Assembly (NCBI RefSeq): GCF_004382795.1
Contig: NZ_SMSG01000002.1
Location: forward strand, 248,001 to 312,000
Direction of reading: 5' to 3'
DNA: 64,000 nt
Source: Cumulibacter soli
Lineage (GTDB): Bacteria > Actinomycetota > Actinomycetes > Mycobacteriales > Antricoccaceae
A program made the position numbers and the translations under genes. The notes below the pieces were generated by a model, which saw nothing but the letters and a program-made list of their open reading frames with translations, made no database searches and was not told where the DNA came from. Positions 1 through 7,295 of the stretch are shown one piece after another. Position 1 is the first letter of the stretch. Each line of letters starts with the position of its first letter.

Positions 1-609
1 GATGTCGGTGATCCGACTTATCCGGTAGGTGTGGGGTTTACCGCGGTGCGCCGCGACCAGGTACCAGGTGGACCCCGCCAAAACCAAGCCCCATGGGTCG
101 ACGGTTCGGCGTCCGCCATTGTCGGACGACAGCGCCTCATAGAGAATCCGCGCTCGGCAGTCGCGCTGTACAGCCTCAAACACGGGCGCTAGCGCGTCGG
201 GATTGTGCGCCGTCCCACCCCAGCCGCCAGGATCCACGATCACCCGATCGAGCAATCTGCCCACCTGCTGCGCGTGATCTTCGGGCAGGCCGCTGGCCAT
301 AGAGCGGACGGCGCGGCTGAACGCCTGATTTAGACCGAGGGCGTCGGCCACGCCCGCTCCCCCGATCAGCAACGCCTTGGATTCATCGACTGTCAGGTCG
401 GCGCTATCGGGCCGATATCCGGGAAGTAGCGCGTAGCCGCCTTCGCGGCCGCGTTCGGCGTACACCGGGACGCCCATCAACGAGAGCGCATCAATATCAC
501 GCTGGATCGTGCGGCTGGTGACCTCGAGTCGCGCAGCGAGGTCGGCCGCACTCAGGCGGACATGTCGGCGCAGTAAGTCGACGATCGACAACAAGCGGTC
601 CGCGCGCAT
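1..609 (-). CDS. WYL-domain HTH transcriptional regulator (C-terminus cut by window start)
   Basis: Reading the minus strand from ATG at 609 gives an open frame to the window edge (203 codons). The N-terminus (RADRLLSIVDLLRRH...LAARLEVTSRTIQRDID) is a DeoR/HTH_11 winged helix. The rest (DPWGLVLAGSTWYLVAAHRG, then YRISRI) is a typical WYL ligand-sensing domain, so the protein should be a DNA-binding regulator responding to a small ligand or nucleic acid. It is divergent from the DinB-like gene at 711, with a perfect palindrome between them, which suggests autoregulation plus control of that neighbour. The stop codon lies outside the window, so the true length is unknown. The family assignment is secure; the ligand is unknown. 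Confidence 0.9.
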   Translation of the reverse strand, partial: MRADRLLSIVDLLRRHVRLSAADLAARLEVTSRTIQRDIDALSLMGVPVYAERGREGGYALLPGYRPDSADLTVDESKALLIGGAGVADALGLNQAFSRAVRSMASGLPEDHAQQVGRLLDRVIVDPGGWGGTAHNPDALAPVFEAVQRDCRARILYEALSSDNGGRRTVDPWGLVLAGSTWYLVAAHRGKPHTYRISRITDI

Positions 610-627
610 AACTCATACTCTGCCATT

Positions 628-654
628 CATATACGACAGAGGATGTCGTATATG
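628..654. promoter_or_regulatory. Perfect inverted repeat, candidate WYL operator
   Basis: CATATACGACA, 5-nt spacer (gagga), TGTCGTATATG: 11-bp arms with no mismatch, lying between two divergent starts (609 on minus, 711 on plus). Position and symmetry suit the binding site of the adjacent WYL regulator. The assignment to that regulator is inferred. Confidence 0.7.
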
Positions 655-710
655 AGCTGCGATTCTGGCATCACGACGGCGAACGTCGTCACACGCCACG
701 AGGAGGAATC

Positions 711-1319
711 ATGAACGCACCGGACCTTCGCCCACACGTCACGCGCGCCCAGGAGTGGATCGCTACCCTGATCGACGGCGTCACGCCCGCAGATCTCGAC
801 TTGCCCACGCCGTGTGCGGACTTCAACGTGCGTGATCTTCTGCAGCATCTGTTCGCTGTCGAGAAGCGCGTCGAGTCCGTCGGCTTGATCGGCACTATCG
901 CGGATGTACCTACCTCATTGCCGCTTCCTTCGGGCGATCTTGGCGCCGGATTCCGGATTGCGGCTGCAGCGGCGATCGCGCCCTGGGACGACGACAGACT
1001 CACCTCGATTGTGACGGTGCCATTCGGAACACTGCCGGGAGCCGCCGCGCTCGGCGCCTACCTGAGCGAGCACATCGTCCACGGCTGGGATCTCGCCGTA
1101 GCAACCGGACAACCGTCGGAGACCGACGAGGACATCGCGACAATCGCGCTACAGGCGATGACGAATGCTTTGCCCGCCGAGCCGCGTGGCGGAGATATTC
1201 CCTTCGACGCGCCCGTCGAGCCGGCCGCGGATGCCGGACCCACAGAGCAACTCGCGAACTGGACGGGTCGCTCGCGGGCGGTGAGCGGGCGAGTCAAGAA
1301 TCGCGCGGCCGGCGCATAG
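711..1319 (+). CDS. TIGR03086-family DinB-like (mycothiol maleylpyruvate isomerase N-domain type) protein
   Basis: 202 aa. The N-terminal stretch (ARAQEWIATLIDGVTPADLDLPTPCADFNVRDLLQHL) is the conserved start of the actinobacterial TIGR03086/MDMPI-N family, a DinB four-helix fold with a metal site. The later HIVHGWDLAVATGQP motif is the usual second signature; His in LLQHL and in the HxxHGWDLA segment are likely metal ligands. A strong ribosome site (AGGAGG at 701-706) fixes the ATG at 711. Family members use mycothiol or related thiols in small-molecule transformations, but the substrate is unknown. It is probably repressed through the palindrome at 628-654. Confidence 0.85.
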   Translation: MNAPDLRPHVTRAQEWIATLIDGVTPADLDLPTPCADFNVRDLLQHLFAVEKRVESVGLIGTIADVPTSLPLPSGDLGAGFRIAAAAAIAPWDDDRLTSIVTVPFGTLPGAAALGAYLSEHIVHGWDLAVATGQPSETDEDIATIALQAMTNALPAEPRGGDIPFDAPVEPAADAGPTEQLANWTGRSRAVSGRVKNRAAGA

Positions 1320-1463
1320 GGACAGGCCCAGCCAGGCCCAGTCGCTGAGGCCCACGCTCGTGGCGCTGGTGCCGACCACCGCCACGCATGAGACTTGGTC
1401 GACCGGATCGATACCGTGGTTCGCAACGATCATTCGGATCGGCTAGATCCGGGCTGCGAGTGC

Positions 1464-1817
1464 CTATGTGCGGTCGGTGGCTTCGGCGCGTACGAAGGTG
1501 GGCGGATTCGCCCGCCACGCGGCGATGACTGCCCCATGGCCACGGTACTTCTCGGCGTACGCGTCAAGGATCTCCGGAATATCCGACTCCGGGGCCAGGG
1601 AGGCATTCCCGGTACACGACACCTTGCCTGCACGCATTTCAAGCTCGCCAGCGTGCAACGCGTTTCGTAGCCAATCGCTGGTGAGGCCGCCTCGGGCGGC
1701 GGCATAGAACCGGTCGTGTACGACGACAAACCAGACGCGCACGAGGTGTTCGGCTCCGGTGTATCGCCCATGCGTCACGACGGTGCACGTCTGGCCTCGC
1801 CATTGATTTGGGTCCAT
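1464..1817 (-). CDS. Small split-barrel-like (DUF2255 / nitroreductase-type) protein
   Basis: 117 aa. The pattern is a beta-rich N-terminus (TCTVVTHGRYTG...VRVWFVVVHDRFYAAARGG), then a DWLRNAL helix and an ILDAYAEKYRGHG helix. It resembles the small FMN/F420 split-barrel or DUF2255 proteins, in which a short barrel carries a flavin-binding edge and the closing helix reads D.aY..KY. No single catalytic residue can be named from sequence alone. The start is the ATG at 1817. It sits tail-to-tail with the gene ending at 1319. The exact subfamily is uncertain. Confidence 0.55.
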   Translation of the reverse strand: MDPNQWRGQTCTVVTHGRYTGAEHLVRVWFVVVHDRFYAAARGGLTSDWLRNALHAGELEMRAGKVSCTGNASLAPESDIPEILDAYAEKYRGHGAVIAAWRANPPTFVRAEATDRT

Positions 1818-1928
1818 CCATCCACGATGTCAGAGTCCGATGTCGCCGTCATCGTCGCGCCGCCGTCATCCGCGAGTTCCACGGCAACGGCAAGCAACAG
1901 CGATACGCGCACCGTTGAGCACAGCCAC

Positions 1929-2375
1929 CTACTTTCGCTGGCGGGACTTCACCAGCCCCCATACGTGCGCCGCGGCGATCAGGACGCCGAAGATGCTCAC
2001 CGCGACCGCGCTTTCACCCCATGGACTCAGATAGGTCCGGTCGGGATACGTGGGTCGCGCCGTCAACAAGACGAGAACGGCAAGCCAGCCGGCGCCGATC
2101 ATGATCGGCACTGCAATCGCGCTTACGCCGAAGGCCGCGACGAGCAACAGTAGTCCCAGAACGAACGCGAGCAGCAGGACCGCGGTAGCGATCGGTGAGC
2201 CCTTGACGGTGAGCTCATCCCATAGGCCTGGAAAGGTCCTGGCGACCGAATGCCCGCCGATCTCCTCGAATCGGTGGTAAAGCGGCTGGAAGCACATCAG
2301 TGCAAGGATCGCGCCGAGCACTGCATAAATCCGAGCGAACCCGGCGGCCGCGTCTCGCGTCGATTCGCTATCCAT
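1929..2375 (-). CDS. Four-helix integral membrane protein, unknown function
   Basis: 148 aa, strongly hydrophobic, with about four transmembrane segments: roughly residues 12-32, 62-80, 83-104 and 121-143. The short soluble loop after the first helix (YHRFEEIGGHSVARTFPGLWDEL) may face outside. A purine-rich ribosome site (AAGGGGAG) immediately precedes the ATG at 2375. I do not recognise a family. It may share a transcript with the deacylase gene that lies upstream on the same strand, separated by about 214 bp. Confidence 0.65.
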   Translation of the reverse strand: MDSESTRDAAAGFARIYAVLGAILALMCFQPLYHRFEEIGGHSVARTFPGLWDELTVKGSPIATAVLLLAFVLGLLLLVAAFGVSAIAVPIMIGAGWLAVLVLLTARPTYPDRTYLSPWGESAVAVSIFGVLIAAAHVWGLVKSRQRK

Positions 2376-2589
2376 CTCTCCCCTTTAACTCAGAGATCGT
2401 AACCCCGCCGTCGCACGACGAGCACCCGCGTCGGGGCGCCACTCCACGACGCCGCCGTCCCCGGAGTTCCACGCGCTGTTGTTCCCGGCCCGCACGACAA
2501 CTTTTCCGCGCTGGAACGCTATCGATTGCGCTCGCGGACTCCCACTCGCCAAGCCATTTGGGCTGCGCAAGACCTTACGGAAGCTCGAA
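2376..2589. other. Intergenic stretch with no supported gene
   Basis: A minus-strand open frame crosses this gap and overlaps the 3' end of the deacylase gene, ending about 10 bp before the next start. Its translation has no family resemblance and a skewed Arg/Ser composition, so I do not call it a gene. No clear terminator or operator was seen. Confidence 0.4.
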
Positions 2590-4317
2590 CTACGCCACAC
2601 CCTGCGGGCCGCGGACGAGTTTGCCGAGCAACTCTCCGGTCGACTCCCCATCGCGGTAGATCTCGGTCCCGTTCAAGAAGGTGTGCTTGTAGCCGTCCAC
2701 CCGCTGCAGTAGGCGACGGCCGTTGCCCGGCAGGTCGAAACTGACGGTCGGCCGGTACAGGTGCAACTTGTCGAAATCGATGATGTTGATATCGGCCTTG
2801 TAACCTGGCTTCAGCAGGCCTCGGTCGAGCAGGCCCACTGCCTCGGCGGTGGCACGGGCCTGGCGGTGGATGACGAACTCCAGCGGAATCCGGTCGTACG
2901 CACGGTCGCGCGCCCAGTACTGCAGCAGGGTCGTGGGGAAACTGCCATCACAGATCGTGCCGACGTGCGCGCCGCCGTCCGACAGGCCCGGCACGGTGTA
3001 CGGATGCACCAGCATCTCGCGCACGGCGTCAAGGTTTCCGTCTTGGTAATTGGTCAGTGTCACGTACAGCTTGCCCTTGCCTTCGGCCTCGACCATGTGG
3101 TCATAGACGATCTCCTCGGGGGTGCGTCCCTCGGCGATCGCCCGGTTAGCAATCGACTCGGTGGCCAGGTCGGGTTCGTAGTTCGGCGGGTCCGCCAGGT
3201 AGACCATGTACGGGTAGAGGTCGATCAGCCCGCCACCGATGATGGTCTTGTCCTTCTCGTCGGTCTGCGCCGCGAGAATCCGGCGCCTCATCTCCGGGTC
3301 GGCCATCTTCCGGGCCTGTTCGGGGATCGGGAGCCCAGCGATCTCCGCCTTGAAGACCGGGTTCATCATGAACGAGTTCAGCGTGCATTCCAGGCCGAGG
3401 ATGACGCCGATGGCGCGGGCCGCGACCTGACCGCGCACCGCGAATCCGCGCTCATTCAGCGTGGTGACGAGATCGAGGATCTTGGTGTGGCGATCCGCGT
3501 AGCCACCTTGAGTCAGCGACACCGACATCGGCCGATTCGACGCCTCGACCATCTTCGTGATCAGGTCGAATTCCGCCTCATCGTTCTCCGCCAGATCAGA
3601 GACCAACTGCAGCACACCCTTGCCGGTCTCCCCGATCGCCTTCGAGATCGCGACAAGTTCGGCGACACCAGCACGGTACGACGGAGTCAGTTCGCCGGTA
3701 CTGCTGCGGTGGTTCAAACTGCGCGACGACGAGAAGCCGAGCGCGCCGGCTTCGATCGCCTCCGCGGCCAGCTTCGCCATCATCGACATCTCTTCGTCGG
3801 TAGCGATCTCATGCGACGCTGCCCGCAGCCCCATCGTGCGCACCCGCAGTGCGGCGTGCGGCACCTGCGTCGCGAAGTCGACGTCGTGCGGCAGTCGTTC
3901 CAATGCGTCCAGGAATTCTGGGAAGGTCTGCCAGTCCCACGACAATCCCTCAGCGAGCGCCACGCCAGGAATGTCCTCCACGCCCTCCATCAACTTGATC
4001 AGCCGGTCGTGATCGGTCGGTAAAGCCGGCGCGAACCCGACGCCGCAGTTACCCATCACCGCAGTCGTCACCCCGTGCCAGGACGTCGGCTGCAGGTAGC
4101 TGTCCCACGTGGCCTGCCCGTCGTAGTGGGTGTGGAGGTCAACGAAGCCAGGGGCGACGATTGCGCCGTCCGCGTCGTACTCCTGCCGGCCTGAGCCCGA
4201 CACTTTGCCCACTTCGGCGACCTTGCCGTCGGTCACCGCGACATCGGCGGTGAAGGGATCCGAGCCGGACCCGTCGTATACCCGGCCCCCGCGAATTACC
4301 AGATCGAACTCAGCCAC
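2590..4317 (-). CDS. N-acyl-D-amino-acid deacylase / D-aminoacylase-type amidohydrolase
   Basis: 575 aa from a GTG at 4317, chosen because AAGGGG stands 8 nt upstream and homology begins immediately (AEFDLVIRGGRVYDGSG). An in-frame ATG 17 codons earlier has no ribosome site. The beta-sandwich start, IVAPGFVDLHTHYDGQ (metal ligands H62 and H64), GNCGVGFAP and a late LSDGGAHVG segment mark the D-aminoacylase branch of the amidohydrolase superfamily, zinc enzymes that cleave N-acyl groups from D-amino acids. Length and domain order are full. The true substrate may be another N-acyl or cyclic amide compound. Confidence 0.85.
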   Translation of the reverse strand: MAEFDLVIRGGRVYDGSGSDPFTADVAVTDGKVAEVGKVSGSGRQEYDADGAIVAPGFVDLHTHYDGQATWDSYLQPTSWHGVTTAVMGNCGVGFAPALPTDHDRLIKLMEGVEDIPGVALAEGLSWDWQTFPEFLDALERLPHDVDFATQVPHAALRVRTMGLRAASHEIATDEEMSMMAKLAAEAIEAGALGFSSSRSLNHRSSTGELTPSYRAGVAELVAISKAIGETGKGVLQLVSDLAENDEAEFDLITKMVEASNRPMSVSLTQGGYADRHTKILDLVTTLNERGFAVRGQVAARAIGVILGLECTLNSFMMNPVFKAEIAGLPIPEQARKMADPEMRRRILAAQTDEKDKTIIGGGLIDLYPYMVYLADPPNYEPDLATESIANRAIAEGRTPEEIVYDHMVEAEGKGKLYVTLTNYQDGNLDAVREMLVHPYTVPGLSDGGAHVGTICDGSFPTTLLQYWARDRAYDRIPLEFVIHRQARATAEAVGLLDRGLLKPGYKADINIIDFDKLHLYRPTVSFDLPGNGRRLLQRVDGYKHTFLNGTEIYRDGESTGELLGKLVRGPQGVA

Positions 4318-4626
4318 GTCATTCCCCTTATGTCGTTGCGGGCCGATCCCGCGAGCCGAAGCCGCCACGTAGGGACGAAGACCAAGGTTGTCGATCGCGC
4401 ACGCGTCGCCACCCCACCCGACGGAAGCAGAACCAACGCTTCGTTCTGCTAACCACTTTTGACGAACGTATCCCAGATCACATGAGACTCATAGTGACTC
4501 GCGTCACGAGCACGAGCGGTCAGTTGAGCGGAGGGTTCACCGATTCTGCAGTCACGCCCGACCGCCCCACTCGGGACGACGTCGCCGACTTACGCACTTA
4601 CCAACTCGGGAGCGCATCGCAGACGC
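4318..4626. other. Gene-free interval between the deacylase and MarR genes
   Basis: About 309 bp with no supported open frame. It should hold the deacylase promoter (minus strand). The only ordered element noticed is the CRP-like dyad at 4493-4508, listed separately. Confidence 0.5.
4493..4508. promoter_or_regulatory. CRP/GlxR-like dyad
   Basis: GTGA-N6-TCAC (AGTGACTCGCGTCACG) matches the core of the actinobacterial CRP/GlxR consensus TGTGA-N6-TCACA except at both outermost bases. It lies about 180 bp upstream of the deacylase start. A single site found by eye is weak evidence. Confidence 0.35.
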
Positions 4627-5079
4627 CTACTCGTCCGTCGCCTCGTCGTCCACCTCGGCCAGTCGCCTGAGGATGTCGCCCCAGTTCCGCACCGCAGCGT
4701 CGTCAGCCCCTTCGAATGCCCGCTCCAGCAACTGCATCTGCTCGCCCGTGAGGCGACCCTCCAGTGCAGCGCCCTCGTTGGTCGTCACGATCCGCCTCAC
4801 GCGCTTGTCCTGCGCGTCGGGCTTTATCTCCACCAAGCCGCGCACCTCGAGATCCCTCAACGGACGGTGGACTGCTTGTTTTGAGATGGCCAGCACAGCC
4901 AACAGTTCGCTCACCGAGATGTCGGGCTGGCGGTGCACGAAATAGAGGATCCGGTGATGCGCACGATTAAGCCCGTGCGCGGCGAGAATGCGGTCCGGGA
5001 GCGCAGTGAATGCGCGATACCCGAAGTACAACGCCTCGATACACCCACGCAGATCCGACTCTCGATCTTCGTCAATCAT
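4627..5079 (-). CDS. MarR-family transcriptional regulator
   Basis: 150 aa. It has the MarR winged helix: LNRAHHRILYFVHRQPDISVSELLAVLAISKQAVHRPLRDLEVRGLVEIKPDAQDKR is the helix-turn-helix plus wing with its DKR tip, and amphipathic dimerisation helices lie at both ends. The ATG at 5079 lies inside the first of two identical-arm inverted repeats that fill the divergent promoter shared with the aminotransferase at 5146. This arrangement suggests autorepression and repression of the aminotransferase. The ligand is unknown; an amino acid or phenolic acid would be typical for the family. Confidence 0.9.
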   Translation of the reverse strand: MIDEDRESDLRGCIEALYFGYRAFTALPDRILAAHGLNRAHHRILYFVHRQPDISVSELLAVLAISKQAVHRPLRDLEVRGLVEIKPDAQDKRVRRIVTTNEGAALEGRLTGEQMQLLERAFEGADDAAVRNWGDILRRLAEVDDEATDE

Positions 5080-5126
5080 ATTGACCTATTTTCCTTTTCG
5101 CTGCATCCTTAGTCAATACTATTGAC
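5071..5126. promoter_or_regulatory. Two MarR operator candidates GTCAAT-N3-ATTGAC
   Basis: Site 1 at 5071-5085 (spacer cat) and site 2 at 5112-5126 (spacer act) have identical 6-bp arms and start 41 bp apart, close to four helical turns. Site 1 covers the MarR start codon. Site 2 lies just upstream of the aminotransferase ribosome site. The identical spacing and arms make chance unlikely. Confidence 0.8.
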
Positions 5127-5145
5127 CTACCTCAGGGGTGACGCC

Positions 5146-6342
5146 GTGTTCTCTCAGCGTGTCGACGGACTTCGTCCGTCCCCGATTCGCGCGATCCTCA
5201 ACGTGATCGATCGCCCGGGAATGGTGTCGTTCGCAGGTGGGCTGCCCGCGAACGACCCGCTGCCCTACTGGGAAGGTTCCGTCCCGCCAGCGACTTTGCA
5301 ATACGGACCCACCGAGGGGGACGCCGACCTACGCGCAGCCATCTCGGCGAACCTCACCGACCTGGGCATTGACGCGCCACCGGAACGCGTAATGATCCTC
5401 AGCGGCAGTCAGCAAGGCATCGATCTCGCAGCGAAACTATTCATCGACCGCGGCACCCCCGTCGCAGTCGAGCACCCGACGTACCTCGCCGCCCTACAAG
5501 TGCTGCGCTTCTATGGCGCGGAGTTCACCGATATCGCCTCCCTCGCTACAGATCCAGGCAGGTCACCCCGGATGCACCCGGGAACGACTCCGCGAGGCGC
5601 CGGCGGGACGCTCGCGAACCAAGCCCGCCTGGCGTACCTGGTGCCGACATTCGCAAACCCGACCGGCGCATGTGCAACGGAGGCCGAACGGGACACGATT
5701 GCACTGAACTGCCTACGCAATCGGACAGTGCTATTCGAGGATGACCCGTACCGCGAACTCACCTACGACCCCTGCGACCGTACGCCGATCACCTCGCGCA
5801 TGACCGACGGACCCTGGATATATCAGGGATCATTCTCAAAAACCTTCGCACCCGGACTGCGGCTCGGCTTCCTCGCAGCATCCGAAGACCTATTCACCCA
5901 GCTTGCCATCGTCAAGCAAGCCACCGACCTACATAGTTCTCGACTCTCGCAACACATCGTCTATCAGGCGATCACATCGCCGGCCTGGCCGGAACAATTA
6001 GGCCGCCTCGCCGACTTCTACCGCTCGAGCCGCGACGCGTTCGAAGACGCTCTCTGTAGCAATATCGGCGATCTCACCACATGGCACAAGCCCACCGGAG
6101 GGCTATTCTACTGGCTACGGTTGCGAGATCCTTTAGATACTCGGGATCTGCTCACCACCGCAATCGACCGAAACGTCGCCTTCATGCCTGGAGAGGATTT
6201 CTATCCGGGCCAGCCTGAACTCGGCACGATGCGGCTGAACTTCAGTCATGCGGACGCCGCCGACACCGACCGAGGCCTGCACACCCTCGCCCAGATACTT
6301 CGTGACTGGAGGCACACGATTTCCGCTTGCACGGCGCGATGA
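5146..6342 (+). CDS. PLP-dependent aminotransferase, class I/II (MocR/2-aminoadipate type without HTH)
   Basis: 398 aa from GTG 5146. AGGGG at 5134-5138 gives a 7-nt spacing, whereas the earlier TTG at 5122 lies inside an operator. Domain order is typical for fold type I: GMVSFAGGLPA, LSGSQQGIDLAAKLF, VPTFANPTG, EDDPYRELTY, then GSFSKTFAPGLRLGF with the PLP lysine at K232. It resembles LysN and valine-type aminotransferases, acting on 2-oxo acids in the cytosol. Regulation by the divergent MarR protein fits amino-acid catabolism. The amino donor cannot be deduced. The tRNA gene follows 25 bp downstream on the same strand. Confidence 0.87.
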   Translation: MFSQRVDGLRPSPIRAILNVIDRPGMVSFAGGLPANDPLPYWEGSVPPATLQYGPTEGDADLRAAISANLTDLGIDAPPERVMILSGSQQGIDLAAKLFIDRGTPVAVEHPTYLAALQVLRFYGAEFTDIASLATDPGRSPRMHPGTTPRGAGGTLANQARLAYLVPTFANPTGACATEAERDTIALNCLRNRTVLFEDDPYRELTYDPCDRTPITSRMTDGPWIYQGSFSKTFAPGLRLGFLAASEDLFTQLAIVKQATDLHSSRLSQHIVYQAITSPAWPEQLGRLADFYRSSRDAFEDALCSNIGDLTTWHKPTGGLFYWLRLRDPLDTRDLLTTAIDRNVAFMPGEDFYPGQPELGTMRLNFSHADAADTDRGLHTLAQILRDWRHTISACTAR

Positions 6343-6367
6343 AACCGCGTAACTTAGAACAAGTCGC

Positions 6368-6441
6368 CGCGGGGTGGAGCAGTTCGGTAGCTCGCTGGGC
6401 TCATAACCCAGAGGTCGCAGGTTCAAATCCTGTCCCCGCTA
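6368..6441 (+). tRNA. Initiator tRNA-fMet (CAU)
   Basis: A complete cloverleaf can be drawn: acceptor CGCGGGG / CCCCGCT with the first pair unpaired (C1/U72), D-arm GAGCAGTTCGGTAGCTC, and anticodon arm CTGGG-CTCATAA-CCCAG with anticodon CAU flanked by three consecutive G-C pairs. The unpaired first position and the GGG/CCC anticodon stem are the initiator hallmarks. The 3' bases after discriminator A73 are CTA, so CCA is not fully encoded and would be added enzymatically. Confidence 0.92.
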
Positions 6442-6448
6442 CTACGGA

Positions 6449-6485
6449 AAGACCCTCGAATGTGAGTTGAACGTTCGAGGGTCTT
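6449..6485 (+). terminator. Terminator hairpin after the initiator tRNA
   Basis: AAGACCCTCGAA and TTCGAGGGTCTT form a 12-bp perfect stem around a 13-nt loop, starting 8 nt after the tRNA. The arm ends in TCTT, a short U-run typical of actinobacterial tRNA terminators. Confidence 0.8.
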
Positions 6486-6662
6486 CGCATTCCCGTGCGA
6501 TCTTCAATAGTCCGATCGTGGGGTTAAAGGCCAAAGTGCATATATGGCTGTCGGCGTGTTGGCGGGTTTTGGGTGAATGGCCAGATTGTGGCTTAAGCGC
6601 CAGAAAGTGTGTATGGGACCGCTGATTTCTGGCTCGTGACGTGCGGTATCAGCCACCAGGGC

Positions 6663-7220
6663 TCACTGGTGCACGTGTGCGCGCTGCCCCTCACGATCGA
6701 AGATCATGATCAACTCTGCTGCGCCACCCACCGCACTGACCGCGTGCGGAACCATGGTCGCAAACTCCGCGGCCTCCCCCTCGTCGACATCGATCTGCCG
6801 CTCCCCCAACCACAACCGGACGCGGCCCTCCAAGACCAAGAGCCAGTCGTGACCAGGGTGCACCCGTTGGCTAGGCGGGGCTTCAGACGGCTCTAGACGC
6901 ATCTTCATCGCGACGGTCCGCCCGTCCGGTCGACTCAGCATCCACGTCGTCCGCGCACCGCTACTGTGCGCAACTGGGCGTATGACGACGTCATCATCGC
7001 TCGGCGCCTCAAACAGCACGTCGAGGCTCACCTGGAGCGCGTTCGCCAAGGGCACCACCACATCCAGGCTCAACGTGCGCTTGCCCGTCTCCACCCGGCT
7101 GATGGTCGACGGGCTGAGGTTGGTGCGTTCGGCCAATTCGTCCAGCGAGTAGCCCAGGGTGCTGCGCAAGCTACGTAGCCGCGATCGCGCTAAGACTTCG
7201 ACATCGGAGATTTCGCTCAT
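6663..7220 (-). CDS. XRE-family regulator with C-terminal cupin
   Basis: 185 aa. The N-terminal HTH_3 (RLRSLRSTLGYSLDELAERTNLSPSTISRVETGKRTLSLDVVVPLANAL) is followed by a cupin_2 barrel at about residues 95-180 (HPGHDWLLVLEGRVRLWLGER...VPHAVSAVGG). This architecture is common in repressors that sense small molecules through the cupin. It is divergent from the oxidoreductase-methyltransferase fusion at 7296, with two tandem dyads between them, so autoregulation and control of the fusion gene are likely. The effector is unknown. Confidence 0.88.
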   Translation of the reverse strand: MSEISDVEVLARSRLRSLRSTLGYSLDELAERTNLSPSTISRVETGKRTLSLDVVVPLANALQVSLDVLFEAPSDDDVVIRPVAHSSGARTTWMLSRPDGRTVAMKMRLEPSEAPPSQRVHPGHDWLLVLEGRVRLWLGERQIDVDEGEAAEFATMVPHAVSAVGGAAELIMIFDREGQRAHVHQ

Positions 7221-7239
7221 TCCTTGAGTTTGCCATGTT

Positions 7240-7275
7240 TTGCGAATTCCGCAAGATTACTTGCGTTAATCGCTT
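7240..7275. promoter_or_regulatory. Tandem XRE operator candidates TTGCG-N5-CGCAA
   Basis: TTGCG-aattc-CGCAA at 7240-7254 has perfect 5-bp arms. A weaker copy TTGCG-ttaat-CGCTT lies at 7261-7275, exactly 21 bp (two turns) further on. Both lie between the divergent start codons at 7220 and 7296, as expected for cooperative repressor binding. Confidence 0.65.
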
Positions 7276-7295
7276 GGAGTCGTACAGTCGAAAAT

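Noticed and set aside
2385-2651. 88-codon minus-strand frame ending near the membrane protein's ribosome site
   Set aside because: The residues resemble no family (a DUF397-like start was considered but the remainder does not fit), and it overlaps the deacylase 3' end.
2761-4023. A 420-codon open frame antisense to the deacylase gene
   Set aside because: Composition is skewed toward Arg, Gln and His, there is no family match, and the opposite strand has a complete amidohydrolase.
4482-4670. 62-codon plus-strand frame in the deacylase-MarR gap
   Set aside because: No ribosome site, runs into the 3' end of the marR gene in antisense, no family resemblance.
6530-6640. Imperfect repeats (GCCAAAGTGCATATATGG and GCCAGAAAGTGTGTATGGG) considered as insertion-sequence ends
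   Set aside because: No transposase remnant, target duplication or inverted pairing is present; similarity is limited to short AT-rich words.
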